Positions 9,714-17,401 of a stretch of DNA of 64,000 nt are shown piece by piece (within the stretch, counting starts at the first letter, position 1; every line of letters begins with the position of its first letter). The stretch covers positions 186,001 to 250,000 of the forward strand of contig NZ_JAGQDG010000003.1 in the NCBI RefSeq assembly GCF_018069865.1, given 5' to 3'. This DNA comes from Ideonella paludis (GTDB taxonomy: Bacteria > Pseudomonadota > Gammaproteobacteria > Burkholderiales > Burkholderiaceae_C). The notes under the pieces were generated by a model. It searched no databases and was not told the DNA's origin. It worked only from the letters and a program-made list of their open reading frames with translations. A program made the translations under genes and the position numbers.

Positions 9714-10210
9714 GGTTGCAGCAGCTTGCCGGGCTCCGGCTCCAGCACCACGGTGAAGGGCCCCATGCCGTCGGTGGCCAGCAGCAACTGGCGGTCTTCC
9801 AAGCGCAGCAGCACGCGCTGTGCGCCAATAAAGGGCTCGGGGCCGAGGCGCAACAGAGGCGCCCCCACCACCTGGCCTTGTGTGCGGGCGTCCAGCCAGT
9901 TCTTGGGCATCTGGGTTTTCTCAGACAGGCCGGTGAAGACAAAGCCGCTGGGCTGGTCGCCCTCAGCGGCGCGCGCTTGCCAACGCACTTCAGAGCCTTG
10001 GGTGCGAGAGTGAGCCCGTGCGCCTTCGAGCAGCGCGGCCAAGCGGGCCGCTTCCTCTTCGAGCTTGCTGGCGTTGCCGTCGCGCAAGGCCAGTGCCGCC
10101 ATGCTGGCCACCACCGCCAACATGGCGACCACCATCATCAGCTCCAACAAGGTGAAGCCGCGTTGGCGTGGTCGGTGTGGCCGGGCCAAGGGGACGCGGC
10201 TTATTGCCAA
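9710..10210 (-). CDS. gspH: Type II secretion minor pseudopilin GspH
   Basis: Minor pseudopilin joining the tip to the GspG shaft. The product of about 166 residues carries the leader RPRQRG followed by FTLLELMMVVAMLAVVASMAAL with Glu5. The only plausible start in frame is a TTG at 10210, which overlaps the gspG stop; a second TTG at 10189 would shorten the leader. The weak start may reflect translational coupling to gspG and a need for much less GspH than GspG. Confidence 0.9.
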   Translation of the reverse strand: MAISRVPLARPHRPRQRGFTLLELMMVVAMLAVVASMAALALRDGNASKLEEEAARLAALLEGARAHSRTQGSEVRWQARAAEGDQPSGFVFTGLSEKTQMPKNWLDARTQGQVVGAPLLRLGPEPFIGAQRVLLRLEDRQLLLATDGMGPFTVVLEPEPGKLLQP

Positions 10211-10644
10211 GAGCCGATGTCGGCGTCTTTGCCTTCACCGCCGGGCTGGCCGTCGGCGCCGTAGCTGAACACGTCGATCTCGGCATTCACGCCTGGGTTA
10301 GCAAATTGGTAAGGGCGGCCCCAAGGGTCGGTGGGCAGCTTTTCCACATAGGGCTTCCAGTTGCCGGGGATGGGGCCGGCGGTGGGCTTGGCCTTCAGCG
10401 CTTCCAGGCCTTGCTCGGCCGTGGGGTAGCGCTGGTTGTCCAGCTTGTAAAGCTTCAGCGCTTGCATCAAGTTGCCCACGTCGGTTTTGGCGGCGGTCAC
10501 ACGGGCGTCGTCGGCGCGGTCCAGCACATTCGGGACGATCAAGGCAGCCAGCACGCCAATGATGACCAGCACCACCATCAACTCAATCAAGGTGAAGCCG
10601 CGTTGCACGGCAAGGGCCAATCGGGTGGGGCGGAGGTCTCGCAT
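10201..10644 (-). CDS. gspG: Type II secretion major pseudopilin GspG
   Basis: GspG polymerises to form the pseudopilus shaft. The mature N-terminus FTLIELMVVLVIIGVLAALIVPNV is nearly invariant in the family. The periplasmic part contains the usual QGLEAL...PYVEKLPTDPWGRPYQF block and a C-terminal region for calcium binding (around SYGADGQPGGEGKDADIGSW). The start MRDLRPTRLALAVQRG at 10644 is preferred because it gives a normal leader; an in-frame codon at 10704 would leave only 9 nt to the divergent gspC start. First gene of the minus-strand gsp operon. No clear Shine-Dalgarno sequence is visible. Confidence 0.94.
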   Translation of the reverse strand: MRDLRPTRLALAVQRGFTLIELMVVLVIIGVLAALIVPNVLDRADDARVTAAKTDVGNLMQALKLYKLDNQRYPTAEQGLEALKAKPTAGPIPGNWKPYVEKLPTDPWGRPYQFANPGVNAEIDVFSYGADGQPGGEGKDADIGSWQ

Positions 10645-10713
10645 GATGTTTTGGGGGGGTAAAGAGGTGAGTTCTTGCAGTGCGCTGCGGGTGGCTTCCA
10701 TCATAATCGCCGC

Positions 10714-11331
10714 ATGGCTTCTAGATTATTAAGCTTCCTCGTCTGGGCACTGGCGATGGCGAGTGCTCTGTTCTGGGGGGTGAAACTCTTCGCGCAGGCG
10801 CCCGCGCTGCCCGATCAGGTTCAACTGCCCACGCGACCAGTCCTGCAGGTGGGCGATCTGGCGCGCCTGTTGGGAGCCTCTGACGACGAGGGCGACGGTG
10901 ACGCTGAGCCTGCGCCTGCAGGCAGTGAGCGCTTTGCCCTTCTGGGCGTGGTGGCACCCCGCGGTGCGGCCATGTCCTCTCAAGGTGTGGCCCTGATTGC
11001 CATTGATGGCCAGCCTGCCAAAGCTTTTAAGACGGGCTCTGTGGTGATCGACGACCTGACCTTGTTGGCCGTCGAGAAGCGTCTGGTTCGCTTGGGGCCC
11101 AAAGGGGGCCCGTCGTCCATGGAGTTAAGCCTGCCCGAGCCCGAGCAACTGGCCGCTGCAGGCGCTGGCGCTGTCAATATGCCGGCAGGCCGACCCATGG
11201 GCATGCCGGGTGGCTTCCCTGGCCAGCCTGGTGCTCAAGGCGTGCCTCGGCCTGGTTTGCCGCTGCAAGCCGGCCAGGTGCCGGGGCAGCCCCAGAACAA
11301 CGTCAATAACGACGACGAAGACGAAGAGTAA
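10714..11331 (+). CDS. gspC: Type II secretion protein GspC, short form
   Basis: GspC links the inner-membrane platform to the secretin GspD. The 205-residue product has one transmembrane helix (about residues 5-25, LSFLVWALAMASALFWGVKL), then the homology region with RFALLGVVAPRG...GVALIAIDGQPAKAFKTGSVV, which binds GspD in the family. The canonical C-terminal PDZ domain or coiled coil is absent; it is replaced by a Gly/Pro/Met-rich tail and an acidic end (NNDDEDEE). It is transcribed away from gspG across a 69-bp gap. The start was placed at the ATG just before the transmembrane segment. Confidence 0.88.
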   Translation: MASRLLSFLVWALAMASALFWGVKLFAQAPALPDQVQLPTRPVLQVGDLARLLGASDDEGDGDAEPAPAGSERFALLGVVAPRGAAMSSQGVALIAIDGQPAKAFKTGSVVIDDLTLLAVEKRLVRLGPKGGPSSMELSLPEPEQLAAAGAGAVNMPAGRPMGMPGGFPGQPGAQGVPRPGLPLQAGQVPGQPQNNVNNDDEDEE

Positions 11332-11352
11332 GCGTTCTGGGCACCCACGCTC

Positions 11353-12045
11353 CTAGGGGCAGCGCAAGGGCAGCTCCGGGGTGATCTCCCAGCCGTAAGG
11401 CCCGTCACGCAATTGCACTTGGCCTGCAGTGGCGCCGATGGGCGTGCACGGCGAGCCGCCACGCTGCCACTGCCAATCCATCCGCACCGCCCCACCATCG
11501 CCGCGCCAGCCCTTGAAGCTCAGGCGCACTCCGGCTGGGGGCTCATAGCGAAAGGCCTGGGTCCACCGTAAGGCGGTGCGCAGCCAAAGGGTCACGCTGC
11601 GGGGGGCCACGACCACCACCAAGCGCCCACCCGGTGCGGGCCAGGGCACATCGTCTGCGGCCATGGGGGGCTGGCCGCTTTCGGCCACCAGCAGCAGCGC
11701 TTGCGGTGCAGCAGGGCCGACCGTGCGCACCAATTGCAGGTCGGTGATGCCCAACTCACCCAGGTAGACATGCCGCAGCGCATGAGCGGGGTCACTCAAC
11801 GCATCGTCCAGCACCAGGGCTTTGCCGCGCCGATGCAGCAGGCTCAGACGCGGCCCTTGGCGGCTGACTTGGCCCTGCGGTGCACGTGCCAAGACCTGAG
11901 CTTCAACCAGCGCATGGCAGGCGTGGTCAGGCTTGGCCGGGCATTGCTTCAGCACCTCGGCCAAGTTCTCGGGGCTCAAGCTGCACGCTGCCTGAGCCCA
12001 GACCAAGCCCGTCAAGCCGCACAGCGCTCGCGCACACCAGAGCAT
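11353..12045 (-). CDS. Exported protein of unknown function
   Basis: A 230-residue protein with a probable Sec signal peptide (MLWCARALCGLTGLVWAQAAC) and no other hydrophobic segment. I do not recognise its family. It has several cysteines (positions near 20, 35, 43, 208 and 228) that could pair in the periplasm. It converges with gspC and lies downstream of the carboxypeptidase gene, from which a strong terminator separates it. Adjacency to the secretion locus suggests, but does not show, an accessory or substrate role. Confidence 0.65.
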   Translation of the reverse strand: MLWCARALCGLTGLVWAQAACSLSPENLAEVLKQCPAKPDHACHALVEAQVLARAPQGQVSRQGPRLSLLHRRGKALVLDDALSDPAHALRHVYLGELGITDLQLVRTVGPAAPQALLLVAESGQPPMAADDVPWPAPGGRLVVVVAPRSVTLWLRTALRWTQAFRYEPPAGVRLSFKGWRGDGGAVRMDWQWQRGGSPCTPIGATAGQVQLRDGPYGWEITPELPLRCP

Positions 12046-12059
12046 TCAGACTCCACCGG

Positions 12060-12094
12060 TAAAAAGGGCCGAACGATTCGCACCGTTCGGCCCC
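12060..12094 (-). terminator. Rho-independent terminator after the carboxypeptidase gene
   Basis: A perfect 10-bp stem (12066-12075 with 12084-12093, GGGCCGAACG / CGTTCGGCCC) with an 8-nt loop. Read on the minus strand it is followed by five T residues. It lies 41 nt past the carboxypeptidase stop and directly before the start of the next minus-strand gene. Confidence 0.85.
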
Positions 12095-12134
12095 ATTGTG
12101 GGTCAGAACGCCCGCGGGCGTTCAAGCCTTTGCC

Positions 12135-13889
12135 TTACTTGATGACCAAGAAGGAGGCGGTGATGGCGCCCCAGTTGCCTGCAGCATCCTTGCCGCGCAC
12201 AAACACCATGTGTTTGCCCTTGGCCAAGCCGGTGGTGTTGAGCGAGCCCGTGGCGATCTCGGTGCTGGCATTGAAGCTGCCGTCCTTGGCGGTCAAGGCC
12301 ACAGGGGTGGCGCCGGGCATCCAGGGCGGCGTGTCGATATAGGCTTCGGCCGCCGCAATGGCTTGGGTGGGCTCCGTGCCTTTGCGGGCGCTGTAGCGGG
12401 TGTCCACGGCCGTGGCGGTGACCGTCACGGGGGTGCCTGCCTTGACGCCCGTGGTCGCAGCCTTGTTGCTCAGTTTGAGCACGGTCACGTCCGGGCCGGC
12501 CGGGGTTTGATACGGCGTGCGCACCACCTTGGCGGCATACATCAGTGCCGGCAGGTTCTTGGGCTTGATGGTGCTTTCGTAGGTGGTGCAGCTCTGGAAG
12601 AAAGAAGTGCCCAACTCAAAGGTGAACGCCGCCACGCCCAACTCACCGTAGGAGACGCTGTCCGAGGTGCCGTCCGTGGCGTAGAGGCCAATCGACTGTT
12701 CAGGCAGATAGCCGTTGAAGAAGGCAAACTTGCGGCCCAGGGTTTGCAAGGCGATGCCATTGGGCGCCACCGTCTTGGTGTCACCCCAGGGCCACAGCAC
12801 CAACTCGCTGTAGCTGTGGATGTCCAAGTGAATGCCGCTGGTGTCGACGGGTGCGGCATCGGTCTTGGCGGGGCCACGGCGGTCGGGCCACAGGCTGCGC
12901 ACATAGCCTTCAATCGCTTGGGTTTCCGGCTCTGAGCCTGCCGATGGGCCACGATAGGTGTCAGCGCAGCCATTGCCACTGGAGCCCGAGCCGCCGGTGC
13001 TGTTCCAGCTGAAGGTGAAGTTGCGGTTGAGGTCTGCACCGCGGCTGTTGCTGGTGGCGCCGCAGTAGTTTTGATTGGTGTTCTTGCGCCAAGACAGGCC
13101 CGTCTCTGCCTTCTTGCGGCCGTCCGGGTTGGTGTGCAGCATCAGGTGCACTTCATGGTGGTCCAGGATCCAGGTCGCGTCAGCATTGCTGCCGTAGCCT
13201 TCGACCAGTTGGCGGGCAAAGGCCAGGGTCAGTGCGGCGGTGGTGTACTCGCGTGCATGGATCGCCGAGTTCACAAACAAGATGGGCTTGGCGGCGCCGT
13301 TCGGGCCCGTGGTGTTCTTGTTGGTGAGCTTGAGCACCTTGATGTCATAGCCGCCCAGGCCTTGGGTCTTCTGCCAGCTGTCGCCCACATCTTTCCACTC
13401 GGCCAAGCTGGGGTAGGTGGTGGTGAAGCCTTCAGCCGCTGCGAAAGTCTCTTCCACCGTTTCGTAGCAGGCGTAGCCCGGGATGGACTGAATGCTGACA
13501 TCGCCCGAGGCGGCACGGTTTGCTGCGGCCTTGCCCAGCAAGCTGGGGGTGCCTGCGGCCCGCAAGCGGCTCAAGAACTCATTACGCTTGGCGATGAAGG
13601 CGGCGTCGCGCTCAATGCGGAAGTTAAAGGCCTTGAGCTTGGCGATGTCCTCGGCATCCAACTGCATCACCAAGTAGCCAGCCTTCCAGTGCGACTCCAG
13701 CATCTGGTTGTGGAAGGTGATGGCGGCTTTGCGGCCGGTGGCCTCGTCGGGGAAATACACGCGGAAGATGTTGTCCGCTGCCATTTCTTGCGACATCAGA
13801 TGGTCAGTGTCACCGTGGGCCGAGGCCGCGGTGGGGCTCAGCGCAAAGAAAGCACTCAGCAGGGCGCTGAGCAGAACAGTTTTTTTCAT
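12135..13889 (-). CDS. Secreted M14 family zinc carboxypeptidase
   Basis: A 584-residue exported metallocarboxypeptidase that should cleave C-terminal residues from peptides outside the cytoplasm. A signal peptide ends near AASAHG. The M14 domain shows the zinc ligands HARE (His211, Glu214), the substrate-binding NPDGR and DLNRNF segments, the third ligand in LDIHSYSE and the catalytic Glu in FTFELG. A C-terminal beta-sandwich of about 110 residues (from TVLKLSNKAATTG) resembles bacterial Ig-like domains that follow proteases. The pre-domain (residues 25-135) may act as a propeptide. It lies next to the type II secretion operon and ends in its own terminator, so it is a candidate substrate. 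Confidence 0.9.
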   Translation of the reverse strand: MKKTVLLSALLSAFFALSPTAASAHGDTDHLMSQEMAADNIFRVYFPDEATGRKAAITFHNQMLESHWKAGYLVMQLDAEDIAKLKAFNFRIERDAAFIAKRNEFLSRLRAAGTPSLLGKAAANRAASGDVSIQSIPGYACYETVEETFAAAEGFTTTYPSLAEWKDVGDSWQKTQGLGGYDIKVLKLTNKNTTGPNGAAKPILFVNSAIHAREYTTAALTLAFARQLVEGYGSNADATWILDHHEVHLMLHTNPDGRKKAETGLSWRKNTNQNYCGATSNSRGADLNRNFTFSWNSTGGSGSSGNGCADTYRGPSAGSEPETQAIEGYVRSLWPDRRGPAKTDAAPVDTSGIHLDIHSYSELVLWPWGDTKTVAPNGIALQTLGRKFAFFNGYLPEQSIGLYATDGTSDSVSYGELGVAAFTFELGTSFFQSCTTYESTIKPKNLPALMYAAKVVRTPYQTPAGPDVTVLKLSNKAATTGVKAGTPVTVTATAVDTRYSARKGTEPTQAIAAAEAYIDTPPWMPGATPVALTAKDGSFNASTEIATGSLNTTGLAKGKHMVFVRGKDAAGNWGAITASFLVIK

Positions 13890-14041
13890 GGGTGTCTCCA
13901 GCAGGTCGGGACCGAGGCCCCGCCTTGTGGGCGGGGCGGCTTTGGGTGGCCTACCGTCAAGGGTAGGTGCCGCTCGATTATGTTGGCCGCCAAGCCCGCT
14001 GCTATATCCCTAAGGACACTGGCCCCCTAATCTGGCGAGGC

Positions 14042-15580
14042 TCAAGCCGTGAAAAGTGCCTTGAACTGCTCGCGCAGCAGGTTCTTTTGCACCTTGCCCA
14101 TGGTGTTGCGCGGTAGCTCGTCCAGCACAAACACCTTCTTGGGCACCTTGAAGTTCGCGATCTGGGACTTCAAGGCGGCCACGATGGCGGCGCTGTCCAA
14201 AGCGGCGCCAGGCTTGGCAATCAGCACGGCGATCACGGCTTCGCCAAAGTCGGGGTGGGGCACGCCGATGACGGCGCTCTCTGCGACACCGGCCATGTCA
14301 TTGATGAAGCCTTCGACCTCAGCCGGGTAGACGTTGTAGCCACCAGTGATGATCAGGTCTTTGCTGCGGCCGACGATGGTGACGTAGCCCTCAGCATCGA
14401 CGCGCCCCACATCGCCGGTTTTGAACCAGCCATCGGCGGTGAATTCTTCTTTGGTTTTCTCGGGCATGCGCCAGTAGCCGCCAAAGACATTCGGGCCCTT
14501 GACCTGGATGCCGCCGATCTCGCCCGCAGGCAAGGCTTGGCCGGCGTCATCTTGCACCCGCAGGCCCACGCCGGGCAGTGGGAAGCCCACCGTGCCGCCT
14601 TTGCGGGGGCCATCTTGCTCGCGGTAGGGGTTGGAGGTCAGCATCACGGTTTCGCTCATGCCATAGCGCTCCAAGATGGTGTGTCCGGTGCGCTGCTGCC
14701 AGGCTTGGAAGGTCTCGATCAACAAGGGGGCCGAGCCGCTGATGAAGAGCCGCATCTTGGCGCAGGCAGCCTTGTTCAAACCCTTCTCGCCCAACAAGCG
14801 CACGTAGAGCGTGGGCACGCCCATGAAGACGGTGGCTTCAGGCAAGCGGGCCAGCACGGCCTTGGGGTCGTACTTGGCAAACCAGATCATCTTGGCGCCG
14901 GCCAGCAAGGCGCCGTGCGAGGCCACAAACAGGCCATGCACATGGAAGATGGGCAGGGCATGGATCAGCACATCGTCAGCGCGCCAGCCCCAATAGTCTT
15001 TGAGCACTTGCGCGTTGGAGAGCAAATTGCGGTGACTCAGCATCGCACCCTTGCTGCGCCCCGTGGTGCCGCTGGTGTAGAGGATGGCCGCCAGGTCATC
15101 GGGCTGCTTCACGGCGGGTGTGTGGGTGTCTGCATGGAAGCTCGCGCGGTCCAGCAAGGTGCCGCCGCGCTGCTCATCCAGGGTGTAGACATGCTGGGTG
15201 CCGGCCTTGAAGGCCAGGCGGCTGATCCAGGTGAAGTTGTGCGGTGAGCACACCACCACGGCCGGCTCGGCGTTGCCAATGAAGTATTCGATTTCAGCCG
15301 CTTGATAGGCGGTGTTCAGAGGCAAGAACACATGGCCCGCCCGCAGCACGGCCAAGTACAGCACCAAGGCCTCGACGCTCTTCTCGGTTTGCACCGCAAT
15401 GCGGCTTCCCGCCGGCAGGCCCAAAGAGTCCAGCAGATTGGCCAGGCGTGCGGTGGCACGTTCCAGGTCGCCCCAGGTGTAGTAGAGCGGGGCGCCTGGG
15501 CCATCGCCGGTTTCAATGGCGGTGGCGTTCAGGTCTTCGGGAAAGGCAGCGCGCAGGGCGCAAAACAAGTTGGCATTCAT
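14042..15580 (-). CDS. matB: Malonyl-CoA synthetase (MatB-like acyl-CoA synthetase)
   Basis: An ANL-superfamily ligase of 512 residues that would make malonyl-CoA from malonate, CoA and ATP. The AMP-binding P-loop YTSGTTGRSKGAM is near residue 168, the ALPIFHVHGLFV segment follows, GYNVYPAEVE lies in the hinge, and the C-terminal catalytic Lys is in RNTMGKVQKN. The sequence resembles MatB more than acetate or long-chain ligases. The context fixes the substrate: malonyl-CoA decarboxylase and a GntR regulator are in the same operon. It is the last gene, 27 nt after the crotonase gene. Confidence 0.9.
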   Translation of the reverse strand: MNANLFCALRAAFPEDLNATAIETGDGPGAPLYYTWGDLERATARLANLLDSLGLPAGSRIAVQTEKSVEALVLYLAVLRAGHVFLPLNTAYQAAEIEYFIGNAEPAVVVCSPHNFTWISRLAFKAGTQHVYTLDEQRGGTLLDRASFHADTHTPAVKQPDDLAAILYTSGTTGRSKGAMLSHRNLLSNAQVLKDYWGWRADDVLIHALPIFHVHGLFVASHGALLAGAKMIWFAKYDPKAVLARLPEATVFMGVPTLYVRLLGEKGLNKAACAKMRLFISGSAPLLIETFQAWQQRTGHTILERYGMSETVMLTSNPYREQDGPRKGGTVGFPLPGVGLRVQDDAGQALPAGEIGGIQVKGPNVFGGYWRMPEKTKEEFTADGWFKTGDVGRVDAEGYVTIVGRSKDLIITGGYNVYPAEVEGFINDMAGVAESAVIGVPHPDFGEAVIAVLIAKPGAALDSAAIVAALKSQIANFKVPKKVFVLDELPRNTMGKVQKNLLREQFKALFTA

Positions 15581-15607
15581 CTCAGTTCAGCCTGCTTAAA
15601 TAGACAG

Positions 15608-16384
15608 TTAAAAGCGCGCTGGGCGCTTCTCGTTGAAAGCGGCCAAGCCCTCGCGGTGCTCTGCACTGGGGGCATAGGCAAAGTGGGGCTCGCGCTCGGC
15701 ACGGGTGCTGGGCTCGCCGCAGGCAAAGCGGCGCAAAGCCTGTTTGTTGAGCCGCATGGCTTGAGGCGAGAGGGCCGCGATGTGCCGGGCGCTGCGCAGG
15801 GCCTCGGCTGCCACGGCCTCATCAGCCACCACGCGGCTGACCAGCCCTTTGGCCAAAGCCTCGTCTGCGCCGAGCACGCGGGCTTCCAGCAGCAATTCGC
15901 GCAGCACGGTCGCACCCACCACGCGCGCCACGATCTCGATCTCGGCCGGCGCCATCGGAAAGCCCAGCTTGGCAATCGGCACGCCGAAGCGGCTGCTGCT
16001 GCCGCACAGGCGCAGGTCGCAGCAAGCGGCAATCTCCAGCCCCCCGCCCACGCACGCGCCGTCGATTTGGGCGATCAAGGGCACATCACAGGCGGCCAAG
16101 GCCCACAGGGCGGGCGCGACGATGTCCTCATGAAAGTGCGCCAGTGTGGTCGGCTCAAAGCGAAATTGAGGGAACTCCTCGATATCGCCTCCGGCCACAA
16201 ACGTGCCGCCCTCGCCGCAGACAATGACGACGCGGGTGTGCGCGTCTTGCTGCAGGTCTTGAGCGGCCTCGCGCAATTGCCGCCACATCTGCACATCCAG
16301 TGCGTTGAGCTTGCCCGGGTTGGACAAAGTCAGGCGGCGAATGCCTTGGGCATCCGTCGCGCTCAGGGTCACCGATCCAGCCAT
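15608..16384 (-). CDS. Crotonase-family protein of the malonate operon
   Basis: A 258-residue member of the enoyl-CoA hydratase/isomerase (crotonase) superfamily. The oxyanion-hole segments are visible (AGGDIEEF and IDGACVGGGLEIAA). In the third motif the usual PEI segment reads VPIAKLGF, so the first of the two hydratase glutamates is not where expected, while a Glu is present in the second position (RELLLEARVLGA). It may therefore not be a hydratase; an acyl-CoA decarboxylase or a thioesterase-like activity are alternatives. Start chosen at MAGSVTLSATDAQG, which leaves 14 nt to the Bug gene. The longer open frame upstream lies inside the Bug gene. Confidence 0.85.
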   Translation of the reverse strand: MAGSVTLSATDAQGIRRLTLSNPGKLNALDVQMWRQLREAAQDLQQDAHTRVVIVCGEGGTFVAGGDIEEFPQFRFEPTTLAHFHEDIVAPALWALAACDVPLIAQIDGACVGGGLEIAACCDLRLCGSSSRFGVPIAKLGFPMAPAEIEIVARVVGATVLRELLLEARVLGADEALAKGLVSRVVADEAVAAEALRSARHIAALSPQAMRLNKQALRRFACGEPSTRAEREPHFAYAPSAEHREGLAAFNEKRPARF

Positions 16385-16398
16385 GCGTGCTCCGTGGC

Positions 16399-17379
16399 TC
16401 AATCCAGCTTGGCGCCCGAGGCCTTGACCACGCTGGCCCAACGCTTGACTTCGCTGCTCACAAACTTGCCGAAGTCGTCGCCCCACAGGTTGGGCGTGCT
16501 GGTGCCCAGGCCTGTCCAGGTGTTTTTCAACTCGTCGGAGTTCAAGGCTTTCTTGAGCTCGGCCTGCATCTGCGCCACCACCTCCTTGGGCGTGCCCTTG
16601 GGTGCCCACAGGCCATACCAAGTGGCCACTTGGTAGGTGGGCACACCGCCTTCAGCGGCGGTGAGCACGTCCGGGAACCCAGGCGCGCGCTTGTCGCTGC
16701 CCACGGCCAGGGCCTTGATGCGGCCGTTCTTGATGTGGGTGGCCGAGGAGCCCAGGCCGTCGAACATCACATCGACTTGGCCGCCGATCAGGTCTTGCAG
16801 GGCGGGGCCCGCGCCGCGATAGGGGATGTGGGTGATGAAGGTTTGGGTTTGCAGCTTGAACAGTTCACCGGCCAAGTGGTGCGAGGTGCCGTTGCCGGCC
16901 GAGCCGTAGTTCAGCTTGCCCGGGTTCTTGCGCACATAGTCCAAAAAGCCCTTCAGGTCGGTCGCGGGCACGCGCTGTGGGTTGACCACAATCACTTGGG
17001 GCACGCTGGAGATCAGGCCCACCGGGATGAAGTCAGACTCAATGTTGTAGTCCAGCTTGGGGTACATCGACGGGGCAATCGCATGGTGCACGGCACCCAT
17101 GAAAAAGGTGTAGCCATCCGGAGCTGCTTTGGCCGCCAATGAGGCCCCCAGCGTGCCGCCCGCGCCGCCCTTGTTGTCGATGATCACCTGCTTGCCCATC
17201 TGCTTGCTGAGCACGGCGGTCAGCGGGCGCGCAAAGGCGTCCGTGCCGCCCCCGGCCGGGAAGGGCACGACAAAGGTCACGGGCTTGGTCGGCCAAGTTT
17301 GTGCCTGCGCCATGGCGGCCAGGCCCAGGCTGATGGCCGCAAGCAGCGCACGGCGGGTGAGGGCAAAGGTCTGGTTCAT
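16399..17379 (-). CDS. Bug family (TctC-like) periplasmic binding protein
   Basis: A 326-residue periplasmic solute receptor of the Bug/TctC family, typical of Burkholderiales. A signal peptide ends at MAQAQTWP. The core motifs PVTFVVPFPAGGGTDAFARPL and GGAGGTLGASLAAKAAPDGYT are classical, with the ligand pocket formed by the PAGG loop and by YGSAGNGTSHHLAGELF. No TctA or TctB membrane subunits are encoded nearby, which is common for orphan Bug proteins. Position between malonyl-CoA decarboxylase and the crotonase suggests that it binds malonate or a related dicarboxylate. Confidence 0.93.
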   Translation of the reverse strand: MNQTFALTRRALLAAISLGLAAMAQAQTWPTKPVTFVVPFPAGGGTDAFARPLTAVLSKQMGKQVIIDNKGGAGGTLGASLAAKAAPDGYTFFMGAVHHAIAPSMYPKLDYNIESDFIPVGLISSVPQVIVVNPQRVPATDLKGFLDYVRKNPGKLNYGSAGNGTSHHLAGELFKLQTQTFITHIPYRGAGPALQDLIGGQVDVMFDGLGSSATHIKNGRIKALAVGSDKRAPGFPDVLTAAEGGVPTYQVATWYGLWAPKGTPKEVVAQMQAELKKALNSDELKNTWTGLGTSTPNLWGDDFGKFVSSEVKRWASVVKASGAKLD

Positions 17380-17401
17380 GGTGTCTCCGGTATGGTTGTG
17401 G

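Noticed and set aside
10645-10704. Extended N-terminus for gspG starting at 10704
   Set aside because: It would leave no room for promoters between gspG and gspC and gives an abnormal prepilin leader.
13917-13937. Hairpin CCCCGCC...GGGCGGGG upstream of the carboxypeptidase gene
   Set aside because: No T-run and no clear place in a promoter; GC-rich stems of this kind are common by chance here.
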